From Alloactinosynnema sp. L-07 (GTDB lineage: Bacteria; Actinomycetota; Actinomycetes; Mycobacteriales; Pseudonocardiaceae): 64,000 bases of DNA. Location: contig NZ_LN850107.1 of NCBI RefSeq assembly GCF_900070365.1, positions 2,666,001-2,730,000 of the forward strand. Reading direction: 5' to 3'. Numbering within the stretch: the stretch's first letter is position 1; each line of letters opens with the position of its first letter. The notes under the pieces are model-generated. The model did not search any database. It was not told the origin of the DNA and worked only from the letters and a program-made list of their open reading frames with translations. The position numbers were made by a program, and so were the translations under genes. Shown in pieces: positions 45,019 through 54,450 of the stretch.

Positions 45019-45336
45019 GTGACGGATGAACAGATCGCGGTCCAGAACTCGCCAGGGCGGTACGAGGTCAGCGTCGGCGGGGAAGTAGCGGGCTATACCC
45101 AGTACGTCGACCGCGACCACCAGCGAATCTTCTTCCACACCGAGATCGACGACCGCTTCTCCGGCCGCGGCCTGGCGGGCAAGCTGATCGCGGGCGCCCT
45201 CACCGACACCCGCGCGGCGGACAGGCGGATCGTGCCGATCTGCCCGTTCGTGGCGGCGTATCTCAAGCGTCACGACGACTTCGCCGACATCGTGGACCCG
45301 GTCACCCCGTCGACTCAGGCCGCGATCCCGGCGTGA
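45019..45336 (+). CDS. Small GNAT-like N-acetyltransferase (YjdJ/GCN5-related type)
   Basis: 105 residues matching the short acetyltransferase family (Acetyltransf_CG): GRYEVSVGGEVAGYTQYVDRD, IFFHTEIDDRFSGRGLAGKLIAGAL and VPICPFVAAYLKRHDDFADI. The RGLAGKLI loop binds acetyl-CoA, and PxCPF is characteristic. GTG at 45019; the long frame upstream covers the divergent pirin gene. Probably an acyl-CoA-dependent enzyme of unknown substrate. Confidence 0.83.
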   Translation: MTDEQIAVQNSPGRYEVSVGGEVAGYTQYVDRDHQRIFFHTEIDDRFSGRGLAGKLIAGALTDTRAADRRIVPICPFVAAYLKRHDDFADIVDPVTPSTQAAIPA

Positions 45337-45397
45337 GGATCTGACTCGACCAACAGACCCGAGTTTCCGCCGGTCCCCGGCCGGGTACGTCCGGCAC

Positions 45398-45582
45398 ATG
45401 ACTGAGTGGCACACCTGGCCCGACGACCAGCGCGGCGCCGAGGCCCTCGCGACGTCAACGAACGGCGATCGCGCTCGGATGTGACCCTGGGGCAGCCCGC
45501 GTCGGCCGTCATCACCGCGATCACGGCCGCTGGTTTCGGCATCGTCTGGTTCGCGCTACCCGCCCGGCAGCCTCGTGACTAG
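45398..45582 (+). other. Two tiny overlapping ORFs, possible broken small membrane protein
   Basis: An ATG at 45398 gives 28 residues ending at 45484; a GTG at 45481 overlaps that stop and gives 33 residues with a hydrophobic VITAITAAGFGIVWFALP segment, ending at 45582. They may be a coupled pair or one small gene with a frameshift. Coding potential cannot be proved by eye, and nothing else is seen between 45337 and 45578. Confidence 0.25.
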
Positions 45583-45986
45583 ACCGCCCACACCAGCGTG
45601 TTGACCAGCATCGTCATCCGGTCGTCGCTGTCGCCATGGTCGGCGACCATTCTGATCTGGAAGTCCACGTCGGCGGGGTCGTCGTTGAGCCAGGCAAGCT
45701 GGGCGCGCAGCGCGGCCCGCACCGGCGGGTCGACGGCGTCGATATCGAGCGCGGCCCCCTCGCTGTGCACCTCCAGCACGAAGGCGGCGTCGACCGCCGC
45801 GGTCTCGGCTTCCCTGATCTTGCGGCCGCCCTCCCCGATCAGCGCCGCCACCAGTGCCACGTAGTCCTCGCCCCCGGGGTGCTCCGGCCCGCACCACCCC
45901 TTGAGCAGGCCGGACACCGAGTCGATGTCGCCCGACCGGACCGCTGTGAGCAACATGTGCATCGCGTCCGAGACCCGCTTGGCCAC
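45579..45986 (-). CDS. Hypothetical protein, acidic, helical
   Basis: 135 residues: MAKRVSDAMHMLLTAVRSGDIDSV opens a helical repeat-like segment, and the middle EGGRKIREAETAAVDAAFVLEV and ALRAQLAWLNDDPADVDFQIRMV suggest a small alpha/beta fold. I do not recognise the family. The gene is complete and lies alone, ending convergent to the tiny ORFs and with its 5' end divergent from the carboxylate-amine ligase fragment. Confidence 0.6.
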   Translation of the reverse strand: MAKRVSDAMHMLLTAVRSGDIDSVSGLLKGWCGPEHPGGEDYVALVAALIGEGGRKIREAETAAVDAAFVLEVHSEGAALDIDAVDPPVRAALRAQLAWLNDDPADVDFQIRMVADHGDSDDRMTMLVNTLVWAV

Positions 45987-46073
45987 TGTCGCCTCCCCAT
46001 TCGCGTGAATCAGTCACCTGTCGACTACCCGTTCGGGGGGCGTTGAAACCGGCACGGGAGCACCATCCGCGTT

Positions 46074-46280
46074 ATGGACGGCGGCGCGGTAGGGGTCGAG
46101 GAGGAATTCTTCCTCGTCGACGCGACCGGCCGACTGGTGACGCGGGCACATGAGGCGCTCGTGCCGGACAGCGACCTCGACGCCGCCCGATCCACAGTGG
46201 ACTTACGCACCGCCGACGGCGGCGGCGCCGGTCGACAGCGTGCCGCCTCCGGCAGGCGCGGGCGCGCTGGTTTCGCTTGA
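46074..46280 (+). pseudogene. Fragment of a YbdK/EgtA-type carboxylate-amine ligase
   Basis: The first 45 residues (GAVGVEEEFFLVDATGRLV, then ALVPDSDLDAARSTVDLRT) match the N-terminus of glutamate-cysteine-ligase-like enzymes, where GVEEEF is the acidic ATP/metal segment. After about residue 45 the similarity stops and the frame ends at 46280 instead of running about 370 residues. This is a truncated relic just upstream of the sigma factor; its 3' end overlaps the proposed sigma promoter. Confidence 0.65.
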
Positions 46281-46299
46281 GTTGTGCGGAGAGCGGGTA
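46275..46299 (+). promoter_or_regulatory. Candidate SigF-type promoter
   Basis: GCTT (46275-46278), 16-base spacer, GGGTA (46295-46299) resembles the SigB/SigF consensus GTTT-N15/16-GGGTA. It stands 79 bp before the sigma factor start, so the sigma gene may be autoregulated, as is usual in the family. Confidence 0.45.
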
Positions 46300-46377
46300 C
46301 CTATGTCCTGTGACTCGACGGACAAGCGCACCGCACGCGGTCGAAATCCGCGTCGGTGTCGCCCAGAAGGGGCCACG

Positions 46378-47160
46378 ATGACGCAGCCAGGCTTGACCCG
46401 CGCCGCGTGGCGGGACGCCTCAGCGGGCTATGGGCACCTCAGGCCGCTGTTCGAGACGGCGGGCACGCCCGCGTGGGAGACCGCCCGCGAGCGGCTGATC
46501 ACCGAGTACCTGCCCGTGGCCGAGCACATCGCGCAGCGGTTCAACCACCGTGGCGAGGCGCACGACGACCTGCTGCAGGTGGCCACGGTCGGCCTGATCA
46601 ACGCCGTCGACCGGTTCGATCCCGGACGGGGCACCGATTTCCTCGCCTTCGCCATCCCGACGATCATGGGAGAGGTCCGCAGGCACTTCCGTGACACCGG
46701 GTGGTCGGTGCGCGTGCCGCGCCGACTCCAGGAACGCCACCTCGCCATCACCGCGGCCTGCGCCGAACTCGCCCAGACCCTGGGCCGGGCCGCGGCACCG
46801 AGCGAGCTGGCCGCCCGGCTTGGACTGTCCAAAGAGGAGATCTACGAGGGCATCGAGGCGGGCAACGTCTATCGCGCGCAGTCACTCGACGAGATCCTCG
46901 GCCCCGGCGAGGACGACGGCCCAGTGGCCGACCGTCTCGGCGCCGAGGACGACGCCATCGAGGGCGTCGAGTACCACGAGACGCTGCGTCCGCTGCTGGA
47001 GCAGCTGCCCGCGCGCGAGCGTCGGATCCTGTTGCTGCGCTTCTACGGGAACCTGACCCAGACCGAGATCGCCCGCCGCGTCGGGCTTTCGCAGATGCAT
47101 GTGTCGCGGTTGCTGAGCAAGACTTTGAAGAACCTGCGTGACGGGATCACACAGGGATAG
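46378..47160 (+). CDS. SigF/SigB-family RNA polymerase sigma factor
   Basis: 260 residues with regions 2 to 4 in order: YLPVAEHIAQRFNHRGEAHDDLLQ (2.1), VGLINAVDRFDPGRGTDFLAFAIPTIMGEVRRHFRD (2.2-2.4), VPRRLQERHLAI (region 3 start) and ERRILLLRFYGNLTQTEIARRVGLSQMHVSRLLSKTLKNL (4.2). The MGEVRRHFRD block typifies the stress/sporulation SigF type. Start ATG 46378 follows AAGGGG. No anti-sigma factor or antagonist gene is adjacent, unlike many SigF loci, so its control must lie elsewhere. Confidence 0.88.
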   Translation: MTQPGLTRAAWRDASAGYGHLRPLFETAGTPAWETARERLITEYLPVAEHIAQRFNHRGEAHDDLLQVATVGLINAVDRFDPGRGTDFLAFAIPTIMGEVRRHFRDTGWSVRVPRRLQERHLAITAACAELAQTLGRAAAPSELAARLGLSKEEIYEGIEAGNVYRAQSLDEILGPGEDDGPVADRLGAEDDAIEGVEYHETLRPLLEQLPARERRILLLRFYGNLTQTEIARRVGLSQMHVSRLLSKTLKNLRDGITQG

Positions 47161-47185
47161 CGCGGTGCCGGTGTTGGCTGTGGGG

Positions 47186-48268
47186 TCAGGCGACGCGAAC
47201 CTCGTGCTCGATGCCGGGGGCGAGGAAGCCCAGCAGGCCCGCGCCCTCGGCCTCGATCTCCGACTTCTGCGCCTTGGTGAGCTTGCTCAGACCGCGCGCG
47301 GAGAGGACCGCGCGGTCTCGGGTGATCTCGGTGGTCCACAGGCCGGCGGTCATGCCGTCAATCAGGATCACCCGCGGCATCGGGCCGTGCGGGTCGAAGT
47401 CCTGGCCGCGGTAGCCGTCGGTGATCACGCGGGAACGGTCGGCGTGGGAGAGCAGCAGGTTGTCGTAGTCGTAGAGGAAGCGGATCGGCACCGGGGTGTC
47501 CGCGTCCGGCCGGGGCGCGTCGGGCAGGTCGAACAGCTCGCGGCCCTGCTCGTCGGTGAACCTGGCCAGGTCCATGCCCTTGACCACCTCGGACAGTCGG
47601 GTGAGCCCGCACCAGAGCTGGATGTCCTTGACCGACGCCGGGCCGAACGCGGCCAGGTAGCGCCGGACCATCTCGGCGAGGCTCATCGGCTCGACCTCGC
47701 GGGGGCCCAGCCAGTGCTCGACCGTGGTGTGCGCGGCGGCGCCGGGGCGGCCCCAGAGCCCGCGCGGCGTCACCTGGACCAGCGGGGTCCAGGCGCGAAC
47801 CGCCTGGGCGAGGGCGTCGGGATCGTGGTCGGGCCAGGTCCGCCCGAGCGCCCGGCCGAGATCGCTGAAGATCATCGGCCGCTCTTCGAGGACGGCCCGG
47901 CCCGCCGCGAGCAGCGCGTCCCGGTCGACGCCATCGATGCGCCTGCCGAACACGCCGTTCATCGACCTGGCCAGCATCGGGTCGAGCAGCGGGCGGATCC
48001 GCAGGCAGTCGTCGGCGGAGACCAGGTGGATGGTCGAGCGCATCAGCGCGATACGCACCAGGTCGCGGGATTCCAGCAGGTCGGAAGCCTGATCCGGGGT
48101 GAAGCCGCGCAGTCGCGACCAGAAGCCGACGTACCAGGTCTGCGGGGTCTGGGCCTGGAGCCCAACCAGGTGTTCCACGGCCGCGAGCACGTCGAGGTCG
48201 GACCGCTCGATGAGCAGCTGGCGGGCCAGGGTGGCGCGGTTGAGGGCCTTGAGCGACAGGACGGTCAC
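47186..48268 (-). CDS. AlkZ/YcaQ-like winged-helix DNA glycosylase family protein
   Basis: 360 residues of the HTH_42 winged-helix family: ALNRATLARQLL, VEHLVGLQAQTPQTWYVGFWSR (the LQAQ motif supplies the catalytic QxQ of AlkZ/AlkX), MRSTIHLVSADD, then VEHWLGPREV and a C-terminal DYDNLLLSHADRSRVI with ILIDGMTAGLW. AlkZ opens interstrand crosslinks; AlkX acts on other alkyl adducts. GTG at 48268 overlaps the previous gene's stop (GTGA). Actinomycetes carry several paralogues. Confidence 0.8.
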   Translation of the reverse strand: MTVLSLKALNRATLARQLLIERSDLDVLAAVEHLVGLQAQTPQTWYVGFWSRLRGFTPDQASDLLESRDLVRIALMRSTIHLVSADDCLRIRPLLDPMLARSMNGVFGRRIDGVDRDALLAAGRAVLEERPMIFSDLGRALGRTWPDHDPDALAQAVRAWTPLVQVTPRGLWGRPGAAAHTTVEHWLGPREVEPMSLAEMVRRYLAAFGPASVKDIQLWCGLTRLSEVVKGMDLARFTDEQGRELFDLPDAPRPDADTPVPIRFLYDYDNLLLSHADRSRVITDGYRGQDFDPHGPMPRVILIDGMTAGLWTTEITRDRAVLSARGLSKLTKAQKSEIEAEGAGLLGFLAPGIEHEVRVA

Positions 48269-48690
48269 CCGCGCTCCAAGACGACCACCGGGATCTCCCG
48301 CTCGGTCTTGCGCTGATAGGTCGCGTAGGTGCCGAAGGTCTTCACCATGATGTCCCACAGCTCCGGCCGCTCGTCCTGGCCTGCCGTGCGAGCCGTGGCC
48401 ATGAAGACCTCGCCGAGCACCTGGACCGTGACCGACGGCTCGGCGCGCAGGTTCAGATACCAGGACGGATGCCCGACCGACCCGCCGTTGGAGGCGACGA
48501 GCAGGTAGGCCGCGCCCGCGCGGCCGTAGAACAGCGGTGTGCGGCGCGGCACACCGGACTTGCGCCCCCGTGTGGTGAGCAATAGCGCGGCGTGGCCCTG
48601 GAAGAGGTGCCCGTCCGCGCCGTCGGTGGCCACGTAGCGCTCGATGTGTTTGGCGACCCAGCCGGTGGGGCTGTCGGTGACGTCGGTCAT
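48265..48690 (-). CDS. Deazaflavin (F420)-dependent nitroreductase-family protein
   Basis: 141 residues of the Ddn-type flavin/deazaflavin oxidoreductase family: VAKHIERYVATDG, LLLTTRGRKSGVPRRTPLFY (F420 phosphate contacts), YLLVASNGGSVGHPSWYLNLRAEP and a terminal EIPVVVLE strand. Such enzymes use F420H2 to reduce quinones or nitro compounds. ATG at 48690. It overlaps the AlkZ-like gene by a GTGA junction, suggesting a coupled damage-response pair. Confidence 0.83.
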   Translation of the reverse strand: MTDVTDSPTGWVAKHIERYVATDGADGHLFQGHAALLLTTRGRKSGVPRRTPLFYGRAGAAYLLVASNGGSVGHPSWYLNLRAEPSVTVQVLGEVFMATARTAGQDERPELWDIMVKTFGTYATYQRKTEREIPVVVLERG

Positions 48691-48785
48691 GTCGAGCACC
48701 GTAGCGCCGCCCACCGACAGAGTTGGCGCGGGCACACGGCAGAATGAACCACTGGTCAAGGCGTGATTACCAGGAGGATGCCGCG

Positions 48786-49511
48786 GTGGGACATGGCGAG
48801 CTGCGTGGGGTCGTGGCGATGGACGGCCCCTCGGGCACCGGCAAATCCACTGTGGCCCGGCGGTTGGCGGGCGCGCTGGGCGCCGGCTACCTCGACACCG
48901 GATCGATGTACCGGGCGGTGACGCTGGCCGTGCTGCGCGCCGGGGTCGACCCGGCCGACGCGGGTGCCGTGTTCAGAACCGCCCAGTCGGTCGACCTGCA
49001 TGTCGGCACCGAGCCCAACCGGGCGTCGGTCCACCTCGGCGCGGAGGACGTGGCCACCGAGATCCGCGGCCAGCGGGTCACCCTGGCCGTCTCGGCGGTC
49101 TCCGCGGTGCCGAAGGTGCGCGAGCTGCTGGTCGCCCGGCAGCGGCAGATCATCAGCGAGGTCCGCGCGAAGCTCGGCGGGATCGTGGTCGAGGGTCGCG
49201 ACATCGGCACCGTGGTCGCCCCCGACGCCGGGCTCAAGGTCTACCTCACCGCGTCGGCCGACGCCCGCGCCGCGCGTCGCACCCGACAGGACACCGCCGA
49301 CGGCCGCGCGTCCACTGTGGACGCCGTCAAGGCCGATGTGGAGCGCCGCGACCGGCTCGACTCGACCCGCGCGACCTCACCGCTGCGCGCGGCCGAGGAC
49401 GCTGTCGAGGTCGACACCACCCACCTGGACATCAACGGCGTCGTCGACCACCTGCTCGCGATCGTCCGTGACCGCGGGCTCAGTGGCACCCACGCGCAGG
49501 CGGGGCGATGA
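48786..49511 (+). CDS. cmk: Cytidylate kinase
   Basis: 241 residues. P-loop GPSGTGKST near residue 15; [19 protein letters not shown] (nucleoside-binding), [23 protein letters not shown] and [15 protein letters not shown]. It phosphorylates CMP and dCMP using ATP. GTG at 48786 follows AGGAGG. The frame stays open upstream but lacks a site. First gene of the cmk/acyltransferase/der unit, with ATGA overlap to the next gene. The same trio occurs in many actinobacteria. Confidence 0.93.
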   Translation: MGHGELRGVVAMDGPSGTGKSTVARRLAGALGAGYLDTGSMYRAVTLAVLRAGVDPADAGAVFRTAQSVDLHVGTEPNRASVHLGAEDVATEIRGQRVTLAVSAVSAVPKVRELLVARQRQIISEVRAKLGGIVVEGRDIGTVVAPDAGLKVYLTASADARAARRTRQDTADGRASTVDAVKADVERRDRLDSTRATSPLRAAEDAVEVDTTHLDINGVVDHLLAIVRDRGLSGTHAQAGR

Positions 49512-50146
49512 ATACGCAATTGCCCGATGGCGCGGTGCCCTGGTTCCATGACCTGGGCCGCTGGATCGGCACGTGGTGCTTCAAGCCCGCGTTCCGCGTC
49601 CGCGTGCACGGCTTGGAGCGGGTCCCCCGCACAGGGCCGGTAGTGCTCGTGGCCAACCACAGCTCCCTGCTCGAACCACAGCTGATCTACGGAATGCTGC
49701 CGCGCCGTTCGGTGTTCCTGGTGAAGCAGGAGATGTTCAAGAGCCTGGCGGGCAAGGGGCTGCGGGCGATCGGCCAGGTGCCGGTCAAGCGCGGCGAGCC
49801 CGACCGCGCGCCGCTGCTGACCGCGGTCGCCATCCTCAAGGACGACGGCCTGGTCGGCATCTTCCCCGAGGGCACCCGCGGCGCGGGCGACGTGGCCGCC
49901 GCCGAGCAGGGCGCGGCCTGGCTGGTCCGCCAGACCGGCGCGGTCGTGCTGCCGGTGGCCACCCGCGGCACCCGCAGGCCGGAAGGCAGCGGTCGGCGGT
50001 GGCGGCCCAGGATCGACATGATGGTGGGCGAACCGTTCGACCTCGCGGTCGGCCGCGGGCGCTCCGGCCTCACCGAGGCAACCGAAGTAATCCGGGTCCG
50101 GCTCGCCGACCTGGTCCGAGAAGTTGACGAAATGCGGAAGCGATGA
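49508..50146 (+). CDS. 1-acylglycerol-3-phosphate acyltransferase family (PlsC-like)
   Basis: 212 residues with acyltransferase motifs: [12 protein letters not shown] (the NHx4D block, here with Glu for Asp), [28 protein letters not shown] and VLPVATRGT. It transfers acyl chains to lysophosphatidate at the inner membrane face. The Glu substitution is conservative but worth noting. The gene overlaps cmk (ATGA) upstream and der downstream (ATGA), so all three are translationally coupled. Confidence 0.85.
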   Translation: MNTQLPDGAVPWFHDLGRWIGTWCFKPAFRVRVHGLERVPRTGPVVLVANHSSLLEPQLIYGMLPRRSVFLVKQEMFKSLAGKGLRAIGQVPVKRGEPDRAPLLTAVAILKDDGLVGIFPEGTRGAGDVAAAEQGAAWLVRQTGAVVLPVATRGTRRPEGSGRRWRPRIDMMVGEPFDLAVGRGRSGLTEATEVIRVRLADLVREVDEMRKR

Positions 50147-51564
50147 CTGAGCTCGATGACACGCTGGACGGCACCTGGACCGACGAGTCCGAATGGGCCT
50201 CGATCGGCGACGAGTTCGCCGACGGCGACGAGGGCGGCGCGACGCCCCAACCGGTGCTCGCCGTGGTCGGGCGGCCCAACGTGGGCAAGTCCACGCTGGT
50301 CAACCGCATCCTCGGCCGCCGCGAGGCGGTCGTGCAGGACACCCCAGGGGTGACCCGCGACCGCGTCGCCTACGACGCGCTGTGGAACGGCCGCCGCTTC
50401 ACCGTGCTCGACACCGGCGGCTGGGAGCCCAAGGCCGACGGCCTGCAGGCCGCGGTCGCGGTGCAGGCCGAGTACGCGATGACCCACTCCGACGCCGTGC
50501 TGGTCGTCGTGGACGCCTCCGTGGGCGCCACCGCGACCGACGAGGCCGTGGCCAAGGTGCTGCGCCGCTCGAAGGTGCCCGTGATCCTGGTGGCGAACAA
50601 GGTCGACGACGACCGGCTGCTCGCCGACACCGCGTCGCTGTGGTCGCTGGGCCTTGGCGAGCCGTTCCCGGTCAGCGCCCTGCACGGGCGAAACTCCGGC
50701 GACCTGCTCGACGCCATCCTCGCCGCGCTGCCCGAGACGCCCAAGGAGACCTTCGGCTTCACCGGCGGACCGCGGCGGGTCGCCCTGGTCGGAAAGCCGA
50801 ACGTGGGCAAGTCCAGCCTGCTCAACCGGCTGACCGGCGAGAACCGCGCGGTCGTCGACGCGGTCGCGGGCACCACGGTCGACCCGGTCGACTCCATGGT
50901 CGAGCTGGACGGGCAGGTGTGGCGGTTCGTCGACACCGCCGGCCTGCGCAAGCGGGTCAACTTCGCCAGCGGCACCGAGTACTACGCCTCGCTGCGCACC
51001 AAGGCGGCCATCGAGTCCGCCGAGGTCGCGGTGGTGCTGCTCGACGCCAGCGAGCCGATCGCCGAGCAGGACCTGCGGGTGCTGACGATGGTGGTCGAGT
51101 CCGGCCGGGCCTGTGTGCTGGCGTTCAACAAGTGGGACCTCGTGGACGAGGACCGCCGCCTGCAGCTGGACAAGGAACTCGACCGCGGCATGGTCCGCGT
51201 GCCGTGGGCCGAGCGCGTCAACGTCTCGGCGCTGACCGGCCGCGCGGTGCGCAAGCTCGCTCCCGCGCTGCGCACGGCGCTGGACTCGTGGGACCAGCGC
51301 GTGTCCACCGGCCAGCTCAACTCGTGGCTGTCGGACCTCGTGGCCGCCACTCCCCCGCCGGTCCGCGGCGGCAAGCAGCCCAAGATCCTCTTCGCCACCC
51401 AGGCGTCGGTCCGGCCGCCGACGATCGTGCTGTTCACCAGCGGGTTCCTGGAGGCGGGCTACCGGCGGTTCGTCGAGCGGAAGTTCCGCGAGACGTTCGG
51501 CTTCACCGGCAGCCCGGTCCGGATCTCGGTACGCGTCCGGGAAAAGAAGCAGCGCAAGAACTAG
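50143..51564 (+). CDS. der: Ribosome-assembly GTPase Der (EngA)
   Basis: 473 residues with two tandem GTPase domains: G1 GRPNVGKST and G4 NKVD in the first, G1 GKPNVGKSS and G4 NKWD in the second, plus switch segments DTPGVTRDR and DTAGLR. A C-terminal KH-like domain follows ([16 protein letters not shown] onward, ending KQRKN). Essential for 50S ribosome biogenesis. The N-terminal 35 acidic residues are typical of actinobacterial Der. Its stop overlaps the convergent hydrolase by four bases. Confidence 0.95.
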   Translation: MTELDDTLDGTWTDESEWASIGDEFADGDEGGATPQPVLAVVGRPNVGKSTLVNRILGRREAVVQDTPGVTRDRVAYDALWNGRRFTVLDTGGWEPKADGLQAAVAVQAEYAMTHSDAVLVVVDASVGATATDEAVAKVLRRSKVPVILVANKVDDDRLLADTASLWSLGLGEPFPVSALHGRNSGDLLDAILAALPETPKETFGFTGGPRRVALVGKPNVGKSSLLNRLTGENRAVVDAVAGTTVDPVDSMVELDGQVWRFVDTAGLRKRVNFASGTEYYASLRTKAAIESAEVAVVLLDASEPIAEQDLRVLTMVVESGRACVLAFNKWDLVDEDRRLQLDKELDRGMVRVPWAERVNVSALTGRAVRKLAPALRTALDSWDQRVSTGQLNSWLSDLVAATPPPVRGGKQPKILFATQASVRPPTIVLFTSGFLEAGYRRFVERKFRETFGFTGSPVRISVRVREKKQRKN

Positions 51565-52355
51565 CGACAATGTTCGCGGAGCAGTTCGGCCGCGCGGTCG
51601 GGCTGCTCCCACCAGAACAGGTGGCCGACGTCCCGCAGTTTGGCGAGCTTGGCGTCGGGCACCAGGCTCGCCACGTGGTCACCGTTCTTCGGGGTGATCA
51701 TCTCGTCCTCGGTGCCGTGCACGACGAGCGTGGGGATCTTGACGCCCTTGAGCCGGGCCTCGGCGTCGTGCCGGGCGACGGCCTGGAGCTGCATCATGAT
51801 CACCGGCGACGGCACCCGCTGCGACAGCGTCACCTCGACGAACTCGCTGAACCGGGTCTCGTCCGCGCGGAACGTCGGGGACAGGTTCGCCTCGTAGGCC
51901 GCGCGCAGGATCGTCCCGACGTCGCCGCCCGCGTTGGCCGCCAGCATCATCCGCATCGGCCCCGGTCCGTCGAGGGTCCCGCCCTCGGGGCCCGCGTAGG
52001 TGCAGCCGAGCGTCAGGGTCCGGATGCGCTCGGGGTGCCGCACCGCGAGTTCCTGGGCCACCATGCCGCCCATCGAGATCCCCATGACGTGCGCGTCGTC
52101 CCAGCCAATGGCGGTGAGCACCCGGGCGGTGTCGTCGGCCAGGTCGGCGATGGTGAATCCCGCCTCGGCCGGGTCGCTGTGGCTGATCCCCCGGTGATCG
52201 AACGCCACGACGTCGAAGTCGCGTTCGAGCCGGGTCAGGAACGGCTCGCCCCACAGCCCGTGGTGCCCGCCCATGCCCTGGATCAGCAGTAGCGGCACGC
52301 CATGGCCGCGGCGGATGTAGTGCAGTTTGCGGTCACCCAGATCGGCGATCGGCAC
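51561..52355 (-). CDS. Alpha/beta hydrolase
   Basis: 264 residues: oxyanion-hole [10 protein letters not shown], nucleophile elbow GISMGG (Ser), acid in HGTEDEMI and catalytic His in DVGHLFWW. Resembles bacterial lactonases, thioesterases and esterases without a distinguishing residue. ATG at 52355. The gene is divergent from the response regulator with a 56-bp gap between starts. Confidence 0.84.
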   Translation of the reverse strand: MPIADLGDRKLHYIRRGHGVPLLLIQGMGGHHGLWGEPFLTRLERDFDVVAFDHRGISHSDPAEAGFTIADLADDTARVLTAIGWDDAHVMGISMGGMVAQELAVRHPERIRTLTLGCTYAGPEGGTLDGPGPMRMMLAANAGGDVGTILRAAYEANLSPTFRADETRFSEFVEVTLSQRVPSPVIMMQLQAVARHDAEARLKGVKIPTLVVHGTEDEMITPKNGDHVASLVPDAKLAKLRDVGHLFWWEQPDRAAELLREHCR

Positions 52356-52411
52356 GGCCGGAACTCCTTATTGAGGTGGCGTCTTCCCAGCTCAAGATTA
52401 GGGTGGGCTAG

Positions 52412-53062
52412 GTGTTGGGGACCATCAGAGTCGTCATTGCCGACGACGAGCCACTGCTGCGCCACGGCCTCGGCGTCCTGCTCAAGGCGGGCGGCGGCAT
52501 CGACGTGGTCGCCGAAGCGGGCGACGGCCACGCCGCGATCGACGCGGTCAACCGGCACCACCCGGACGTGCTCCTGCTCGACGTGCAGATGCCCCACCTC
52601 GGCGGCATCGACGTCCTGCGGATGCTGCCGGATCCCCCACCCGCCACGGCGATCCTGACCACGTTCGACCTCGACGACTACGTCGCACGGGCACTCGAAC
52701 TGGGCGCCCAGGGCTTCCTCCTCAAGGACATCGAGCCGGAGACCCTGGTCCGCGCGGTCCGCGACCTCGCCGCGGGCGGCGCGGTGCTCGATCCCCGAAT
52801 CACCGCGCGCCTGCTCCCCAGACTGCGCGGCGCCGGAGTCTCCCTGAACAAGGCCCGCGCGCTCGCGACCCTGAGCGCCCGCGAACGCCAGGTCCTGGAC
52901 CTCCTCGGCGACGGCCACCCCAACGCCCGCATCGCGTCCACCTTGAACCTGACGGAGGCGACGGTGAAGAGCTACGTCTCCGCGACACTGACGAAACTGG
53001 GTGTCCGCAACCGCGTCCAGGCGGCACTGCTGGTCCACGGCGTGGATGTGGGCTGCCCGTGA
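52412..53062 (+). CDS. NarL/LuxR-type response regulator
   Basis: 216 residues: receiver domain with acidic pocket IADDEPLLRHGL, phospho-acceptor Asp57 (LLLDVQMPHLGGIDVLR) and switch residues AILTTFDLDDYVARAL with GAQGFLLKDIEPE. LuxR helix-turn-helix: LSARERQVLDLLGDGHPNARIASTLNLTEATVKSYVS. GTG at 52412. It precedes the kinase gene with GTGA overlap; unusually the regulator comes first. Likely controls a nearby gene or stress regulon, not identified. Confidence 0.9.
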   Translation: MLGTIRVVIADDEPLLRHGLGVLLKAGGGIDVVAEAGDGHAAIDAVNRHHPDVLLLDVQMPHLGGIDVLRMLPDPPPATAILTTFDLDDYVARALELGAQGFLLKDIEPETLVRAVRDLAAGGAVLDPRITARLLPRLRGAGVSLNKARALATLSARERQVLDLLGDGHPNARIASTLNLTEATVKSYVSATLTKLGVRNRVQAALLVHGVDVGCP

Positions 53063-54174
53063 GCGTGGTTCGCCGGGTCGGCGTGGAGGTACTGGTCATC
53101 GGCGTCCCGCTGGCGGCGGTACTGCTGTCGCACCCGACGCGCTTCGCCTTCGCCTTCCCCGCCGCCGTCGTGGCCTGCCTCGCGCTCCCCCTGCGGCTGC
53201 GGTGGCCATGGCTTGCCGTGCTCGCGTGCCTACCCACCCTGGTCGGCGGCCTGGGCTGGCCGCCCTCCATTGTTGCCCTCTACCACCTGGGCAGACACAC
53301 CGAACTGCGAGCCACCATCGCCTGGGTCACCGCCGCGTTCTTCGCCCTGGCCATCCCGGTCCAACTGGACTTCACCAGCACCATCCGAGACCAGGCCATG
53401 AGCCTGATGTTCTCCCTGGTGGCCGCAGGCGGCCCCGCGGCCATGGGCGTGGTGCTGCGCCTGCACTCCCACCTGGACGCGAGCCTCGCCGACCTCGACC
53501 GAGCCCGCCAAGCCGAACTGGAAGCCCGCGCCGACCAAGCGCGGTCGGAGGAAAGAACCCGCATCGCCCGCGAGATCCACGACCACGTCGGCCACAACGC
53601 CACCCTGATCGCCGTCCAGTCCGCCGCCCTCGCCGCCACCACGACGGACCCGGCCGCCAAGGAGATCGCCCACCGCCTCCGCCACCTGGCCAAGCAGTCC
53701 CTCGCCGAAACCCGCGCCACCCTCGGCCTGGTCGCCCCCGACCGCCACGGCATCGACGACATCCCCACCCTCATCACCCAAACCCGCCACGCAGGCGTAC
53801 AGGTGACGTACGAGTCCTCCCCCATCACCGCGTCACCGTTGGTAAGCCGAGCCATCTACCGCGTCGTCCAGGAATCCCTCACCAACGCCGTCAAACACGC
53901 CCCCGGCGCACCCGTTCAAGTGGTGTTGGAACCGAGCCCCGGCCGAGTCCGAGTCGCGGTGACCAACGGCCCCGCCACCCGCCCCCACGACGTCGACACC
54001 CGCGGCGGCACCGGCCTGGCAGGCCTCACCGAACGAGTCCACACCGCCGACGGCACCCTCACCGCGGCCCCAACCGCGTCCGGCGGCTTCGCGGTCGTGG
54101 CCGACCTACCAACCAAAGTCGGCCCGCCACACCCCACTCTCGCCGGTATCCCCCACCCCTCCAACCAGCCATAG
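53059..54174 (+). CDS. Sensor histidine kinase (DesK/NarL-partner type)
   Basis: 371 residues with four to six N-terminal hydrophobic segments (to about 140), then a HisKA_3 dimerisation block ERTRIAREIHDHVGHNATLIA with the phospho-accepting His near 174, and an ATPase with VVQESLTNAVKHAP (N box) and GGTGLAGLTERV (G box). GTG start overlaps the response regulator stop (GTGA). The membrane part probably senses a membrane or wall stimulus. A hairpin lies 47 bp after the stop. Confidence 0.9.
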   Translation: MSVVRRVGVEVLVIGVPLAAVLLSHPTRFAFAFPAAVVACLALPLRLRWPWLAVLACLPTLVGGLGWPPSIVALYHLGRHTELRATIAWVTAAFFALAIPVQLDFTSTIRDQAMSLMFSLVAAGGPAAMGVVLRLHSHLDASLADLDRARQAELEARADQARSEERTRIAREIHDHVGHNATLIAVQSAALAATTTDPAAKEIAHRLRHLAKQSLAETRATLGLVAPDRHGIDDIPTLITQTRHAGVQVTYESSPITASPLVSRAIYRVVQESLTNAVKHAPGAPVQVVLEPSPGRVRVAVTNGPATRPHDVDTRGGTGLAGLTERVHTADGTLTAAPTASGGFAVVADLPTKVGPPHPTLAGIPHPSNQP

Positions 54175-54220
54175 TCACCCCGTCAGCGCCGCTCGGGGTC
54201 GGCGCTGGACCGAGGGGACA

Positions 54221-54249
54221 GCGGGGACCCGCCGATCACGGGTCCCCGC
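54221..54249 (+). terminator. Hairpin after two-component operon
   Basis: Perfect 10-bp stem GCGGGGACCC and GGGTCCCCGC with a 9-base loop, 47 bp after the kinase stop. No T-tract. A second, smaller inverted repeat lies at about 54184-54205. Likely ends the two-component transcript before the tRNA promoter. Confidence 0.5.
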
Positions 54250-54264
54250 GTCGCCCCCGATTCG

Positions 54265-54291
54265 TTGATCCGGATAGCGGTGCGCTAGTCT
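54265..54291 (+). promoter_or_regulatory. Candidate tRNA promoter
   Basis: TTGATC (54265-54270) and TAGTCT (54286-54291) are spaced by 15 bases and lie 31 bp before the mature tRNA start. Resembles a housekeeping promoter with a slightly short spacer. Confidence 0.4.
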
Positions 54292-54321
54292 TGCCAAGCA
54301 CTCGCGAGAGCGAGATGCGAC

Positions 54322-54395
<74 letters not shown>

Positions 54396-54409
54396 CGGTC
54401 GATCGAAAC

Positions 54410-54450
54410 GCCCGTCTACCTGGAAGTTTCCGCAGGTAGACGGGCTTTTT
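54410..54450 (+). terminator. Rho-independent terminator after tRNA-Pro
   Basis: 13-bp perfect stem (GCCCGTCTACCTG / CAGGTAGACGGGC), 10-base loop GAAGTTTCCG and then TTTTT (54446-54450). It begins 15 bp after the tRNA, so it ends the tRNA transcript. Confidence 0.85.
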
